Below, piece by piece: positions 6,596 through 14,810 of a stretch of 19,660 bases of DNA. Position numbers and translations under genes: made by a program. Positions within the stretch are counted from its first letter, which is position 1. Each line of letters begins with the position of its first letter. The notes beneath the pieces were generated by a model that saw nothing but the letters and a program-made list of their open reading frames with translations, made no database searches and was not told the DNA's origin. Source of the DNA: CAZVEV01 sp964625865. Lineage in GTDB: Bacteria > Planctomycetota > Phycisphaerae > SM23-33. The stretch is taken from assembly GCA_964625865.1 (NCBI GenBank), contig CAZVEV010000086.1:1-19660 (forward strand), in the 5' to 3' direction.

Positions 6596-8941
6596 TCACC
6601 GCTTGCCGGCAGCGTAGACAGCGAGGTTGCGCATGATCCTGGCGGCCGAGCCCGCGCTGGACGCACTGCCCGCCGAATAGCCCAAGACGCCGAACGACGG
6701 ACAGCCCACCAGGGCGCCCGTTACGTCATGGCGGCTGAAGATCACGCCGGGACGCTCATTGACGAAGACGGCCTTGAGCAGCGGTGTGCGGACACCCGCG
6801 GTGTCCAGCAGGGCCTTTCGGCTCCACGTGATGCGCGTGATCTTCAGGTCCAATGCTTTGATGTCAAACAGCGGCGCCGAGGCGGGCAGCGTCCGGAGGC
6901 TCTCGTCCGGGTACATCGTCGAGAGGATCTTCTTGACCGACGTCGAGACGCCGGTGGAACCGCTGCCCCGCGCGTCCCCACCGGCGGCGTCGATGAACAG
7001 CGTCCCACCGGCGGCCACAAACGCCTTGATCTCGCGGACCTGACGCTCGTCGAGGGCGATCGGCCCGGTGTCGGTCATCACGGCCAGGTGAGGCTTGACG
7101 CGCGCCAGCGCGTCCGTGCCGGCCGGCGGGGCAACATCGACACGGATCTGGTGGTCACGGGCCATCAACCGGGCGAAACGCGTCAAGGCCAGTGGCTCGG
7201 GATCGTAGTTGCCCTTGTGCCTGATGCGCATCAGCTTGACCGTCGCCTTGGGCGAGTACTTCGGCACGTGAGGCCAGAGCGTCGTACCGCGCTTCCGCAC
7301 GCCCTTGCCCTTGTCCGTGACGTACAGGAAGACACTGGCCGCCGCCTCGAACGCCTGACGTCCCGTGGCGCCGCGCTGGAGTTGCCATCTCAGCGACAGG
7401 TCCTCGTCAACGTGGATCGCCAGCGGTCTGACGCCGTTGCTGATGACCTGGAACACCGACCGGTTCGCGAGCTTGGGATTGACCTTGTACAGGTCGTGGT
7501 CGGGCGGACAGACCGTCAGCTTTCGCCCCGGGAACATCTTGGCGTACGCCCCGATCATGCCCTCCTTGAACGCCCCGCCGCGACACTCGGTGACGCTGAG
7601 AATCGTTCCCCCCTGGTGTACGAATGTCCGCAGCCGGTTGATCTCCGCGTCGGTGAACTTCGGCGCCTTGGCGCCGGAGATGTAGAGAATCGGCGCATCT
7701 TGCCACTCGCCTGCCGGGGCGCGGAAGCTGACGGTCTGCCAGTGCACCGGATCTTCGTACCTCGGGCGCATCCACCGCGTCAGGTTCGCCAGGTCGCGCG
7801 GGCGGTTGTTCCAGTCGCCGGTGAACTCGAGCTTGTTGAATGCCACCGGCTGTCGCCCGCGGACGAGGAACAGTATCGAGTAGGCCGTCCCCGCCACCGA
7901 CCAGTCGGCCGGGCCCTTGCCACGAGCCATCGCCCATCGCCCGTTCTTGTCCTGCCGCGCCAGCAGGCACCGGGCGCCAAGCTTGTACCAGTCGTGCGTG
8001 CCGAAGTACTTGTACCCCGCCGCCAGTCCCACGCGCTCGACGCCGTAGAGGTAGTAAGGCATCAGCCCGCCGTTCCAGATGTCCGCCGGGGCCTTGCCGA
8101 TCAGCGTGTTGTAGAAGTTCCGGTCGAACCAGGCGAGGCCCTTGGCCAGGGCGTTCTGGAAGGCCGGGTTCACCGTCGAACGCCCGCAGCGGATGAAGCT
8201 GCTGGCAAAGAGGTTGTCGAACGATACGAACAGGCTCGCGACGCCCGCGGTGGACATCGAACCGGTCGAGCCGCCTCGCTTGTACTGGTAGCCCCATCCC
8301 CCGTCGGGCATCTGCCCGCTGATCCAGTACCGCGCGGTAAGGTCCCAGAACTGTCGGGGCACTTCCCCGCCGCCCTGGGCGAGGCACCACACGCCCAGCA
8401 CGCCGTACTGCGACGTCGAGTTGTGGTAGGCCTTGCGGTCCGTCGTGTCGTAGTGCCACCCCCCCGTCTTCACGTTGACCGACCTGAGCAGCGCCGCCGC
8501 GTCGGCGCGGAGGTACTGCTTGTACATCCCCCGCCGCTGGTGCTCGGCGGCCAGCCACGCGTAGCACCGCAGGCCGAGCGTGTAGATCTTGTGCGACTTG
8601 GCTTTCTTCAGCCACGCCAGGGCTTTGACCATTCGTGGCTCGTCCACGCTCACGCCGCTTTCGAGCAGGGCGTAGACGGCGATCGACGTCGCGCCGGCCG
8701 GGTAGTGGTGTTTCCCGTTGCTCAGCGTCGGCCAGTTGCCCCCCTTGCCCTGCTGCGACCACAGCCACGCCACACCGCGTTCGATGGCGTCCTCGATGAG
8801 TTGGTCGTCCCAAGGCCCCGCTGCCGTCAGCGGCGCCGCCGACAGATCCGCCTCGCAGCAGGACAGCAAGACGATGGCGAGCAGAGCGAGGAGACGCGTA
8901 CCGACGGGAGGCTTGGGGGGAACAGGGCCATTGTCTACCAC
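6596..8941 (-). CDS. Alpha/alpha-toroid protein with tandem DUF4159 domains, probable lipoprotein
   Basis: A 781-residue exported protein of unknown function. The start is GTG at 8941, with AGGAG 7 nt upstream. The longer open frame reaching 9406 is rejected because its extra residues are an out-of-frame shadow of the methyltransferase gene. The leader RLLALLAIVLLSCC ends in a lipobox-like LLSC with Cys 28, so a lipid anchor is likely. Residues of about 45-300 show repeated alpha-hairpin motifs of the prenyltransferase/squalene-cyclase toroid (GVAWLWSQQ, KALAWLKKA, GGWGYQY). Two gatase-like DUF4159 modules follow: one about 368-520 (FTGDWNNRP... FVHQGGTILS... CPPDHDLYKV) and a second about 570-690 (RHKGNYDPEP... 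FVAAGGTLFIDAAGG). The toroid probably binds ligand or protein rather than cyclising a terpene. No DxDD-type catalytic motif was seen. Confidence 0.87.
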   Translation of the reverse strand: MVDNGPVPPKPPVGTRLLALLAIVLLSCCEADLSAAPLTAAGPWDDQLIEDAIERGVAWLWSQQGKGGNWPTLSNGKHHYPAGATSIAVYALLESGVSVDEPRMVKALAWLKKAKSHKIYTLGLRCYAWLAAEHQRRGMYKQYLRADAAALLRSVNVKTGGWHYDTTDRKAYHNSTSQYGVLGVWCLAQGGGEVPRQFWDLTARYWISGQMPDGGWGYQYKRGGSTGSMSTAGVASLFVSFDNLFASSFIRCGRSTVNPAFQNALAKGLAWFDRNFYNTLIGKAPADIWNGGLMPYYLYGVERVGLAAGYKYFGTHDWYKLGARCLLARQDKNGRWAMARGKGPADWSVAGTAYSILFLVRGRQPVAFNKLEFTGDWNNRPRDLANLTRWMRPRYEDPVHWQTVSFRAPAGEWQDAPILYISGAKAPKFTDAEINRLRTFVHQGGTILSVTECRGGAFKEGMIGAYAKMFPGRKLTVCPPDHDLYKVNPKLANRSVFQVISNGVRPLAIHVDEDLSLRWQLQRGATGRQAFEAAASVFLYVTDKGKGVRKRGTTLWPHVPKYSPKATVKLMRIRHKGNYDPEPLALTRFARLMARDHQIRVDVAPPAGTDALARVKPHLAVMTDTGPIALDERQVREIKAFVAAGGTLFIDAAGGDARGSGSTGVSTSVKKILSTMYPDESLRTLPASAPLFDIKALDLKITRITWSRKALLDTAGVRTPLLKAVFVNERPGVIFSRHDVTGALVGCPSFGVLGYSAGSASSAGSAARIMRNLAVYAAGKR

Positions 8942-8948
8942 GTGTATT

Positions 8949-8954
8949 CTCCTG
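8949..8954 (-). promoter_or_regulatory. Ribosome binding site deciding a GTG start
   Basis: CAGGAG on the minus strand lies 7 nt before GTG 8941 and immediately precedes a credible lipoprotein leader. No in-frame ATG near this point has comparable support. Confidence 0.7.
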
Positions 8955-9111
8955 ATCGTCCGGGGTCGCCGTATCGGTCGCCGTTCCCGCCCGAGAAAAG
9001 GCCACGCCCTGCGTTGCAGGTCGGAGCCCATCTGCCGCGATGGTATGCCCTCGTCCTCGGCAACGTCAAGTGCCCACGCGCCAGGGCGCGAAATCACGTC
9101 TCGCAGTCCGC

Positions 9112-9714
9112 TCACTCGGCCTCGCGTTTGCGCATGAAGCAGCGCCAGGCGGCGTAGGTTTCGTCCGTGCCGTTGCGGAAGCTGTTCGCTTCCAGCAGCA
9201 GGACCTCGAAGCGGTCCTCGACGGCGGCGGTGATCTGGCGGGCCGAGACCTGCGGCGGGCCCATCTCTCGCGGCGGCGTGTCGGTCGAGCCGATCAGGCT
9301 CAGCCACAGGCCGCCGGGGGTCAGCAGGTCGGCGACTTTCCGGGCGAAGGCATCCCGCTCGGCGCCGGCCTCGACGGAGTGGAAACACCCGCGGTCGAAG
9401 GCCCACCCAAACGGTCCGCCGCCGACGGGGTCGTCGAGGAAGTCGACCGCTTCGAACGAGCAGTCAACTCCGGCGTCGGCGGCCTTGGCGCGGGCCTGGG
9501 CGACGGCGAGGGGTGAGAAGTCGACCCCGACGGCGTCGAAGCCCTGCTGCGCCAGCCAGATCACGTTCGTGCCCGTCCCGCACCCGATGTCGATTACCTT
9601 GCACGGTGCAATGCCGAACGTCTCGATGGCCCACGGCAGGTGCTCGGTCGGCGTGGGGCGGTCCCACGGGGCGTCCCCGCCACGATACCGCTCGTCCCAT
9701 TCGTCCTTGTTCAT
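9112..9714 (-). CDS. Class I SAM-dependent methyltransferase
   Basis: A 200-residue cytoplasmic enzyme that would transfer a methyl group from S-adenosylmethionine. It opens with DEWDERY and PWDRPTP, as in small TehB/thiopurine-methyltransferase-like proteins. Motif I is VIDIGCGTGTN, followed by GVDFSP (acidic post-I residue binding the ribose). FDRGCFHS and LLTPGGLWL mark the later strands of the Rossmann fold. ATG 9714 is chosen because AAAGGA (9723-9728) lies 8 nt upstream. An ATG at 9723 overlaps that site, and the much longer open frame up to 11211 is an out-of-frame reading of the esterase gene. This is the only protein in the window without an export signal. It lies 71 bp downstream of the esterase gene and 170 bp upstream of the DUF4159 gene. 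The substrate cannot be inferred. Confidence 0.9.
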   Translation of the reverse strand: MNKDEWDERYRGGDAPWDRPTPTEHLPWAIETFGIAPCKVIDIGCGTGTNVIWLAQQGFDAVGVDFSPLAVAQARAKAADAGVDCSFEAVDFLDDPVGGGPFGWAFDRGCFHSVEAGAERDAFARKVADLLTPGGLWLSLIGSTDTPPREMGPPQVSARQITAAVEDRFEVLLLEANSFRNGTDETYAAWRCFMRKREAE

Positions 9715-9785
9715 CGCGGGCATCCTTTCGCGCCGGTCGCCGCTTGCTTGTCCCGAGCACGGCCGAGGGGCGGCTTCGCACAACG

Positions 9786-11423
9786 CTACTTCGGCTGGCT
9801 GACGACCGGCCAGGTGTCGGTGCGGAAGGGGCTCGCGGGCAGGCCGGCGGTGTTGGTCAGGTTGCAGGTGGGCAGGTTCGCCCAGGCGTAGCGGACGGCG
9901 AGGGGCTTGGCCACGCTTGCGGCGCGGACGAGAACCGTCTTGCCGTCGATCACCGCCTCGGCGGGGACGAACGTCCGGTCGGCGCCGGCGATCGTAAAAC
10001 CGGTCAACTGCCCGCCGCCCCTGGCGACCAGGCCGCCCGCGACGTGCGTGAAGTTCAGGCGAATCGCACCGCGGTCGACCTTCATCGACGCGACCATCGG
10101 CCCGGAGTACGTCAGGTCGCGCCCGTACGCCACCGCCAGCGCCGCCAACGCCAGCCGCTTGCCCACCGCCTGCTTGTTCTTCGGGTGGATGTTCTTCGCG
10201 TCGCCGACGTCTATCGTGACGGCCATCCCGGTCTTCGGGACGGCAAGGCTCTTGAGGAAGCTCTCGCGAATGACGGGCCACCCGTCGCCGCTGCCTCCGG
10301 AGAAGTTGGGCAGTTGGACGAAGAAGAACGGGAAGTCCTGCGGCTTGGCTGACCCGGTTGCCTTGCCCCAGCGACCGCGCCAGTCGGCGATCAGGCCGGG
10401 CAGCAGTTCGCGATAGCCCCACGCGTTGGTCCGCGTGTTCCGCTCGCCCTGGTACCAGATGGCCCCGCGGATAGCGTAGGGGACCAGCGGGGCGATCATC
10501 CCGTTGTACAGGGCGGCCGGGCCGTTTTGGTTCTTCGCCGGCGAGGGCGCCATTCGCGGTCTGCGGGGCGGTCGCCCCTTGGCCGTGCCGGCCTTGCGGG
10601 CGGCTTTGTACTTCTCGAGCGCCTCGGTGTACTTCGTCATCGCTCGGTCGAATCGCTTTTTCGCCGCCGCGGCGTCGTACTTGCCTGCGATAGCCTGGAA
10701 GCCCTCGACCATCTCGCGCCCGGTCCGCGTGGCACGCAGGGCCTCGATCGACGTCCAGGCCTCGATGCACGTGCCCCCCCAACTCGAGTTGATCAGGCCG
10801 ATGGGCACGTCGAGCGTCTTGTGGAGGTGTCGGGCGAAGAAGAACCCCGTCGCGGTGAAGCGTGAGACCGTCTTGGGCGAGCAGGTCTGCCACTGGCCCT
10901 TGCAGTCGGCCTGTACCGTATCGCCGGAAGCGTTGGACGCGACCTTGAAGTGGCGGATGGCGGGCAGCGTCGCCGCGGCGATCTCGTCGGCGGCGTTGAT
11001 GACCCCGCCGACGTTCATCGCCATGTTCGATTGGCCCGAGCACAGCCACACGTCGCCGACCAGGATGTTGGCGATCTCCAGCTTCCGATGATTCATCGTG
11101 ACGGGCGTAGCGGGGCTGACCTTCGGCCCGGACTGCCTCTTGAGAAGAGATCCGGCGACGAGCGTGCGGCCCTTGGCCGAGGCGGTCAGGGCGTCGAGTT
11201 TGACCATCCACTTGCCGTCGGCCCCCGCGGTGGCCGTCTTGGACTGGCCCGCGAAGGTGACGGTAATCTTCGTGCCCTTGTCGGCCCAGCCCCAGATCGG
11301 CACGCCCATACCGCGCTGCAGGACCATTCCGTCGGCGAAGATCCCCGCAAGGCGCAGCTCGGCGGAGGCTGGCAGCGTGAGGAGCAGTACGACAGTGAGA
11401 ACTGTGGCGATGCGACGTGTCAT
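9786..11423 (-). CDS. Sialate O-acetylesterase-like SGNH hydrolase
   Basis: A 545-residue secreted carbohydrate esterase, expected to remove O-acetyl groups from sialic acid or another acetylated glycan. The signal peptide is about residues 1-21 (ends PASA). A small beta domain (LRLAGIFADGMVLQRG...) precedes the catalytic SGNH fold, as is usual for the family. Visible catalytic elements are GQSNM with nucleophile Ser 132, WGGTCIEAW (215-223), WYQGE (323-327) and the D-x3-NIHPKNK block with His 413. Residues of about 250-300 form a charged, helix-prone insertion rich in Ala, Lys and Arg. The start ATG 11423 has AAAGGA 7 nt upstream. The sulfatase gene ends 30 bp before it, so the two are probably cotranscribed and may act on the same substituted polysaccharide. 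The family is secure; sialic acid as the true substrate is not. Confidence 0.93.
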   Translation of the reverse strand: MTRRIATVLTVVLLLTLPASAELRLAGIFADGMVLQRGMGVPIWGWADKGTKITVTFAGQSKTATAGADGKWMVKLDALTASAKGRTLVAGSLLKRQSGPKVSPATPVTMNHRKLEIANILVGDVWLCSGQSNMAMNVGGVINAADEIAAATLPAIRHFKVASNASGDTVQADCKGQWQTCSPKTVSRFTATGFFFARHLHKTLDVPIGLINSSWGGTCIEAWTSIEALRATRTGREMVEGFQAIAGKYDAAAAKKRFDRAMTKYTEALEKYKAARKAGTAKGRPPRRPRMAPSPAKNQNGPAALYNGMIAPLVPYAIRGAIWYQGERNTRTNAWGYRELLPGLIADWRGRWGKATGSAKPQDFPFFFVQLPNFSGGSGDGWPVIRESFLKSLAVPKTGMAVTIDVGDAKNIHPKNKQAVGKRLALAALAVAYGRDLTYSGPMVASMKVDRGAIRLNFTHVAGGLVARGGGQLTGFTIAGADRTFVPAEAVIDGKTVLVRAASVAKPLAVRYAWANLPTCNLTNTAGLPASPFRTDTWPVVSQPK

Positions 11424-11453
11424 GGTGGCGTCCTTTCGGTGTATCTCGTGGAA

Positions 11454-13085
11454 CTACTTGCTCTTGAACTTCCCGAACGTGCCGGGGACCCCCGCGAGGT
11501 GCTTGGCCAGCAGGGCCTTCATCTCGGCGAGTTTGGCCTTGTGTTTCGGGTCTTTGGCGAGATTCGTCTGCTCGCCGGGGTCGGTCTGCAGGTCGAACAA
11601 TTGGTCCGCGTCGTAGTAGACCTTGCGGTAGCGTTTGATGGCGTTGGACCGTTCGGTCGCCTGTCCGCCTGGGAAGCCCATGTGCGACAGCGGGGCGTCG
11701 GGGTCGATCTCGAAGTCCTTGTCCTCACGGGCCATCTTCGAGGCCTTGTAGCGCTCGCACATCTTGACGCGCTGGGCCCGCGTCAGTTGCCTGCTGGGCG
11801 GAATGCGAAACGCCACGTACTTCCAGCGGTCGGTCACCACCGCCCGTGTGTAGCCGATCTCGCAGTAGACCGAGTCGCGTACGGCGGGTTTTCGCCCGGC
11901 CAGCACGGGCGTGAGGTCGCGGCCGTCCAGGACCATGTCCTTGGGCGCCTCGACGCCGCAGGCGGACAGGATCGTCGGGGCGAAATCGATATTCGCCGTC
12001 AGGGCCTCGGTGGCGCCGCGTTTGACCCGCCCGGGCCAGCGGACAAACGCGGGCGTCCGCACGCCGCCCTCGTAGCAACTGCCCTTGCCCCCCTCCGTGC
12101 CGTGATCGTTGAAGTAGATCACCAGCGTGTTGTCGGCGATCTTCAGATCGTCGAGCTTCTTCATCACCGCGCCGATGCTGTCGTCCAGCCAGGTCGCCCC
12201 CGCGAGATTGGCCGGCAGGCCGGCGGCCTTGACGCGCCGCAGCACGTCGGCCCGCGAGGGCTGAACCGTCAGGGGCGCCTCCAGCAGGCCGGCGTGCGTG
12301 ATCCGCGGATCCGCCTGAAGGCTCTTCGTTGGCGAGGGCCCGTGCAGCAGCGTGGTGGCCATGTACAGGTAGAACGGGCGATTCGCGTTGGCGTCGATGA
12401 AGTCCAGCGCGCCCTTGGTGATCCACTCGGGGTTGTGGTGGCGCAACTTGCGCAGCTCGTGGGCCCCGAAGTTGCCCAGGTTGATGCTCGCCGCGTAGTC
12501 GAAGCCCATCGATCGCACGGCCGCGTGCAGGGCGTCCTGACCCTCGCGGAGCGCCTTGGCGACGGCGGGGTCGGCCGGGTCGTCACCGGGCTTGAGTGTT
12601 CTGCGGAGCTTCAGCCAGCCCGGACACCCGCCGTTGTGCCACTTGCCCACCGCCCCCGTGACGTAGCCGCTGGCCTTGAGGACCTTGGCCAGCGTCTGGT
12701 CCTGCGGGCGAAGGTCCGCGTTCCATTGGACGACGGTCTGGCCTTCGGGGGTGGTGCTCTTGACGAAGTTCGTGCTTTCCGCCCGGCTGGCGTACATGCC
12801 GGTCAGGCACGTGAAGCGGCTCGGCGTGCAGACGCTCGATGGGGCGTAGCAGCGCGAGAGGACCATCCCCTGCGACGCCAGCTTGTCGATGTGCGGCGTC
12901 AGCGCCCGCGGGCCTCGGCCCTTGCGATGCAGGAACCCGAACGACCTGACGGTCTGGTCGTCGGTGATGATGAACACGACGTTGGGCTTCCTCTTCGTCG
13001 CCCGGCCGAAGCCTGTCGCGGGCCCGAGCCCGATCGCCGCGGCCCCCAGGCCCAGTCGTTTAAGAAGCTCTCTTCGTTGCAGCAT
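11454..13085 (-). CDS. Secreted type I sulfatase (Tat-like leader)
   Basis: A 543-residue arylsulfatase-superfamily enzyme that would cleave sulfate esters, probably from a polysaccharide. The signature CTPSRFTCLTG begins at Cys 86, which would be converted to formylglycine, so a maturase encoded elsewhere is needed. Other hallmarks are the metal-binding TDDQ (41-44), GKWHNG (about 148-153), a DHG with following GGKGSCYEGGVRTP (about 324-342), and a C-terminal QLFDLQTDPGEQTNLA, typical of the family. The leader QRRELLKRLGLGAAAIGLG resembles a Tat signal. ATG 13085 has a GGGGAGAG site just upstream. The open frame extends to 13265, but the added 60 residues overlap the preceding gene and precede the leader, so they are rejected. 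A perfect 14-bp palindrome abuts the ribosome binding site. Confidence 0.94.
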   Translation of the reverse strand: MLQRRELLKRLGLGAAAIGLGPATGFGRATKRKPNVVFIITDDQTVRSFGFLHRKGRGPRALTPHIDKLASQGMVLSRCYAPSSVCTPSRFTCLTGMYASRAESTNFVKSTTPEGQTVVQWNADLRPQDQTLAKVLKASGYVTGAVGKWHNGGCPGWLKLRRTLKPGDDPADPAVAKALREGQDALHAAVRSMGFDYAASINLGNFGAHELRKLRHHNPEWITKGALDFIDANANRPFYLYMATTLLHGPSPTKSLQADPRITHAGLLEAPLTVQPSRADVLRRVKAAGLPANLAGATWLDDSIGAVMKKLDDLKIADNTLVIYFNDHGTEGGKGSCYEGGVRTPAFVRWPGRVKRGATEALTANIDFAPTILSACGVEAPKDMVLDGRDLTPVLAGRKPAVRDSVYCEIGYTRAVVTDRWKYVAFRIPPSRQLTRAQRVKMCERYKASKMAREDKDFEIDPDAPLSHMGFPGGQATERSNAIKRYRKVYYDADQLFDLQTDPGEQTNLAKDPKHKAKLAEMKALLAKHLAGVPGTFGKFKSK

Positions 13086-13095
13086 AACTCTCTCC

Positions 13096-13109
13096 CCGGC
13101 ACGTGCCGG
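13096..13109. promoter_or_regulatory. Perfect 14-bp palindrome before the sulfatase gene
   Basis: CCGGCACGTGCCGG is self-complementary over all 14 bases. It overlaps or abuts the GGGGAG ribosome binding site of the sulfatase gene and sits 10 nt before its ATG. It could be an operator or an RNA hairpin limiting translation. GC-rich palindromes also arise by chance at this composition. Confidence 0.4.
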
Positions 13110-13124
13110 CGTTTGGAAACCCCA

Positions 13125-13130
13125 ATTGTA
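13125..13130 (-). promoter_or_regulatory. Candidate -10 element for the sulfatase gene
   Basis: TACAAT on the minus strand (5 of 6 to TATAAT) is an AT-rich island in GC-rich sequence, in the 121-bp gap behind the GH-like gene. No good -35 hexamer lies at 16-18 nt, so this is tentative. It would place the palindrome at 13096-13109 in the leader. Confidence 0.25.
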
Positions 13131-13206
13131 TCCTCTGCGCGGCGCAAAGCACAGGGGCGTTGGGTGGCACCCGACAGCTTGCCTTTTGGCGGGGGGCAGA
13201 CGAGCC

Positions 13207-14802
13207 TCAATTCCGGATGCGGTAGATGTGGACGGCCAGCGGGGCGAAGGTGTCGGCAAACCCACCGGCGTGGCTGCGGATCGTGCGGTTCTCGTCCACC
13301 ACGACGAGTTCCGTACCGGCGCGGAGGCCCGGGACGTTCACGACCGCTTCGGTGCGCTTCAGACGTTCGTCGTAGTTGACGGTGAAGACGGTCAGACCGC
13401 CGCGGGCCGCCCGGGCCATCACGTCCACCTTGACGTCGCCCGAGGCCCGGACCGTCACCGGCTGCTTCGGTGCGCCGGCCAGGATCTCCGGCGCCAGGCG
13501 CGTGATCTGGTCGTTGATCTGGCGCAGGGCCTTGCGGTTGGCCGCCGGCACGCCGAACTGGTTGTACGCGGGCTTCCAGACATGCGTGAAGTACCCGACG
13601 GCCGTCGCCCCGCGGCAGATGGCCATCCAGACCTCCGCGCGAATGTGCGTGGGCGTCACGCGTTTCTGCCCGGCCAGCGGCCCGGTCCATTGACCGCCCC
13701 GCGACGTCTCGATCCACGCGTAGACCGGCCTGTCGCCGGCCAAGTCGACCAACCGCCGCGTGCCCTCGTGGACGAGGTGGATCCACTCGGGCTTGTTCCA
13801 GCCGTAGATGGGGTAGATGTCGTAGCCCACCACGTCGGCGGACCGGATGAACCGCGGATAGATCGCCCGCTGGGCCTGGTTGTACTTCTTGAAGAACGGG
13901 TGGAAGTTTCCGGTGAACGTCATGAAGACGGGTCGCGACGTATCGATGGCCTTGATGGCCTTGTAGTGGCGGGCGGTCTCTTCCGGCGCCGTGCGGGGGA
14001 CGTTTCGCGGGGGCGAGAGCAGGACGTTGGTCCCGCCGGCGTCGAAGGCCTCGATCTCGCCCATCGAGCCCCAGACGTGCTTACCCGGGACCGTCGCCGT
14101 CACCGTCATCGTCAGCGTGCTGAACGTCGCCGGCCCCGCCAGGTCGAACTTCTGGCGGCCTTTCTTCGACGCCAGCGTCGCCCGGAGAATCTCCTTGCCG
14201 TCGCCCTCGAACCGCACCTCCCGGGCCACCGCGAGGCCCTTGGACACGGTCAGCCACAGCGCCAGCGACCGGGCGGTCACCGGCTTGGGCAGCGTGATCG
14301 TCAGCGAGGCCCCGTCCAGCGGGTCCAGGACGGACCAACTGTGCGTGACCCCGTCCAGCAGCTTCCACAGCGGCGTCTTGCGGTTGATCCTCAGGCCCTT
14401 GGCGGGCGTGATCGCCGCGTCGCTGACCCGGCGGGGCAGGTCCGGCTCGTCGCCATGGATGTAGCCCAGCAGAGCGCGATGCCCCTTCAGGCGAGCGTCA
14501 AAAGGCATCACGCCGTAGAGCCCGGCGTTGTCAACGAGCTTGATGTACTCCGTGACGTCCTTCGTCCCGCTGGACCTGGGCCAGTAACCCGCCGTCGTAT
14601 TCATCCCGCAGGCCTTGACCGCCGGGAAGTTCTTCGCATCCTGAAGCCACGACATCAGCGGAAACAGCGGCTTGCCATTGACGCAGAACACCCGCCCCGG
14701 GCGGATCTCCACGGTCTTGATCGCAGGCGGCGCGCAGTTTCCGACCGCCTGGAGCCCAACCAGCACCACAGCAACCGCCGCCATCGTGACGTAACGTCTC
14801 AT
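13207..14802 (-). CDS. Glycoside-hydrolase-like TIM barrel with inserted discoidin-like domain
   Basis: A 531-residue secreted protein, probably a glycan-active enzyme. The signal peptide covers about residues 1-23. The fold reads as a clan-A-like TIM barrel: PLMSWLQD and ACGMNTTAGYWP early, GYIHGDEPD (113-121) with a candidate acid/base Glu 119, VVGYDIYPIYGW (324-335), and YAWIETSRGG (361-370) with a candidate nucleophile Glu 365. Between about 127 and 258 a beta-sandwich of the galactose-binding/F5-8C kind (WSVLDPLDGASLTITLPKPV... GSMGEIEAFD) is spliced in directly after GDEPDLP. Residues from about 445 form a C-terminal beta domain. The start ATG 14802 lies 8 bp after the stop of the PEP-CTERM gene with only a weak GGAA upstream, so translation probably depends on coupling. 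No numbered GH family is assigned, and the catalytic residues are inferred. Confidence 0.85.
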   Translation of the reverse strand: MRRYVTMAAVAVVLVGLQAVGNCAPPAIKTVEIRPGRVFCVNGKPLFPLMSWLQDAKNFPAVKACGMNTTAGYWPRSSGTKDVTEYIKLVDNAGLYGVMPFDARLKGHRALLGYIHGDEPDLPRRVSDAAITPAKGLRINRKTPLWKLLDGVTHSWSVLDPLDGASLTITLPKPVTARSLALWLTVSKGLAVAREVRFEGDGKEILRATLASKKGRQKFDLAGPATFSTLTMTVTATVPGKHVWGSMGEIEAFDAGGTNVLLSPPRNVPRTAPEETARHYKAIKAIDTSRPVFMTFTGNFHPFFKKYNQAQRAIYPRFIRSADVVGYDIYPIYGWNKPEWIHLVHEGTRRLVDLAGDRPVYAWIETSRGGQWTGPLAGQKRVTPTHIRAEVWMAICRGATAVGYFTHVWKPAYNQFGVPAANRKALRQINDQITRLAPEILAGAPKQPVTVRASGDVKVDVMARAARGGLTVFTVNYDERLKRTEAVVNVPGLRAGTELVVVDENRTIRSHAGGFADTFAPLAVHIYRIRN

Positions 14803-14810
14803 GTTCCGGT

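Noticed and set aside
6554..9157. An 867-codon plus-strand open frame opposite the DUF4159 gene
   Set aside because: It crosses the gap between two real minus-strand genes and has low-complexity composition without recognisable motifs.
8942..9406. N-terminal extension of the DUF4159 protein to an ATG at 9406
   Set aside because: The extra residues overlap the methyltransferase gene out of frame and are Arg-rich. The lipoprotein leader and ribosome binding site place the start at GTG 8941.
9715..11211. Fusion of the methyltransferase with about 500 upstream residues in one open frame
   Set aside because: The upstream part is a shadow of the acetylesterase gene in another frame and has no family features. 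AAAGGA and the DEWDERY start mark the true N-terminus at 9714.
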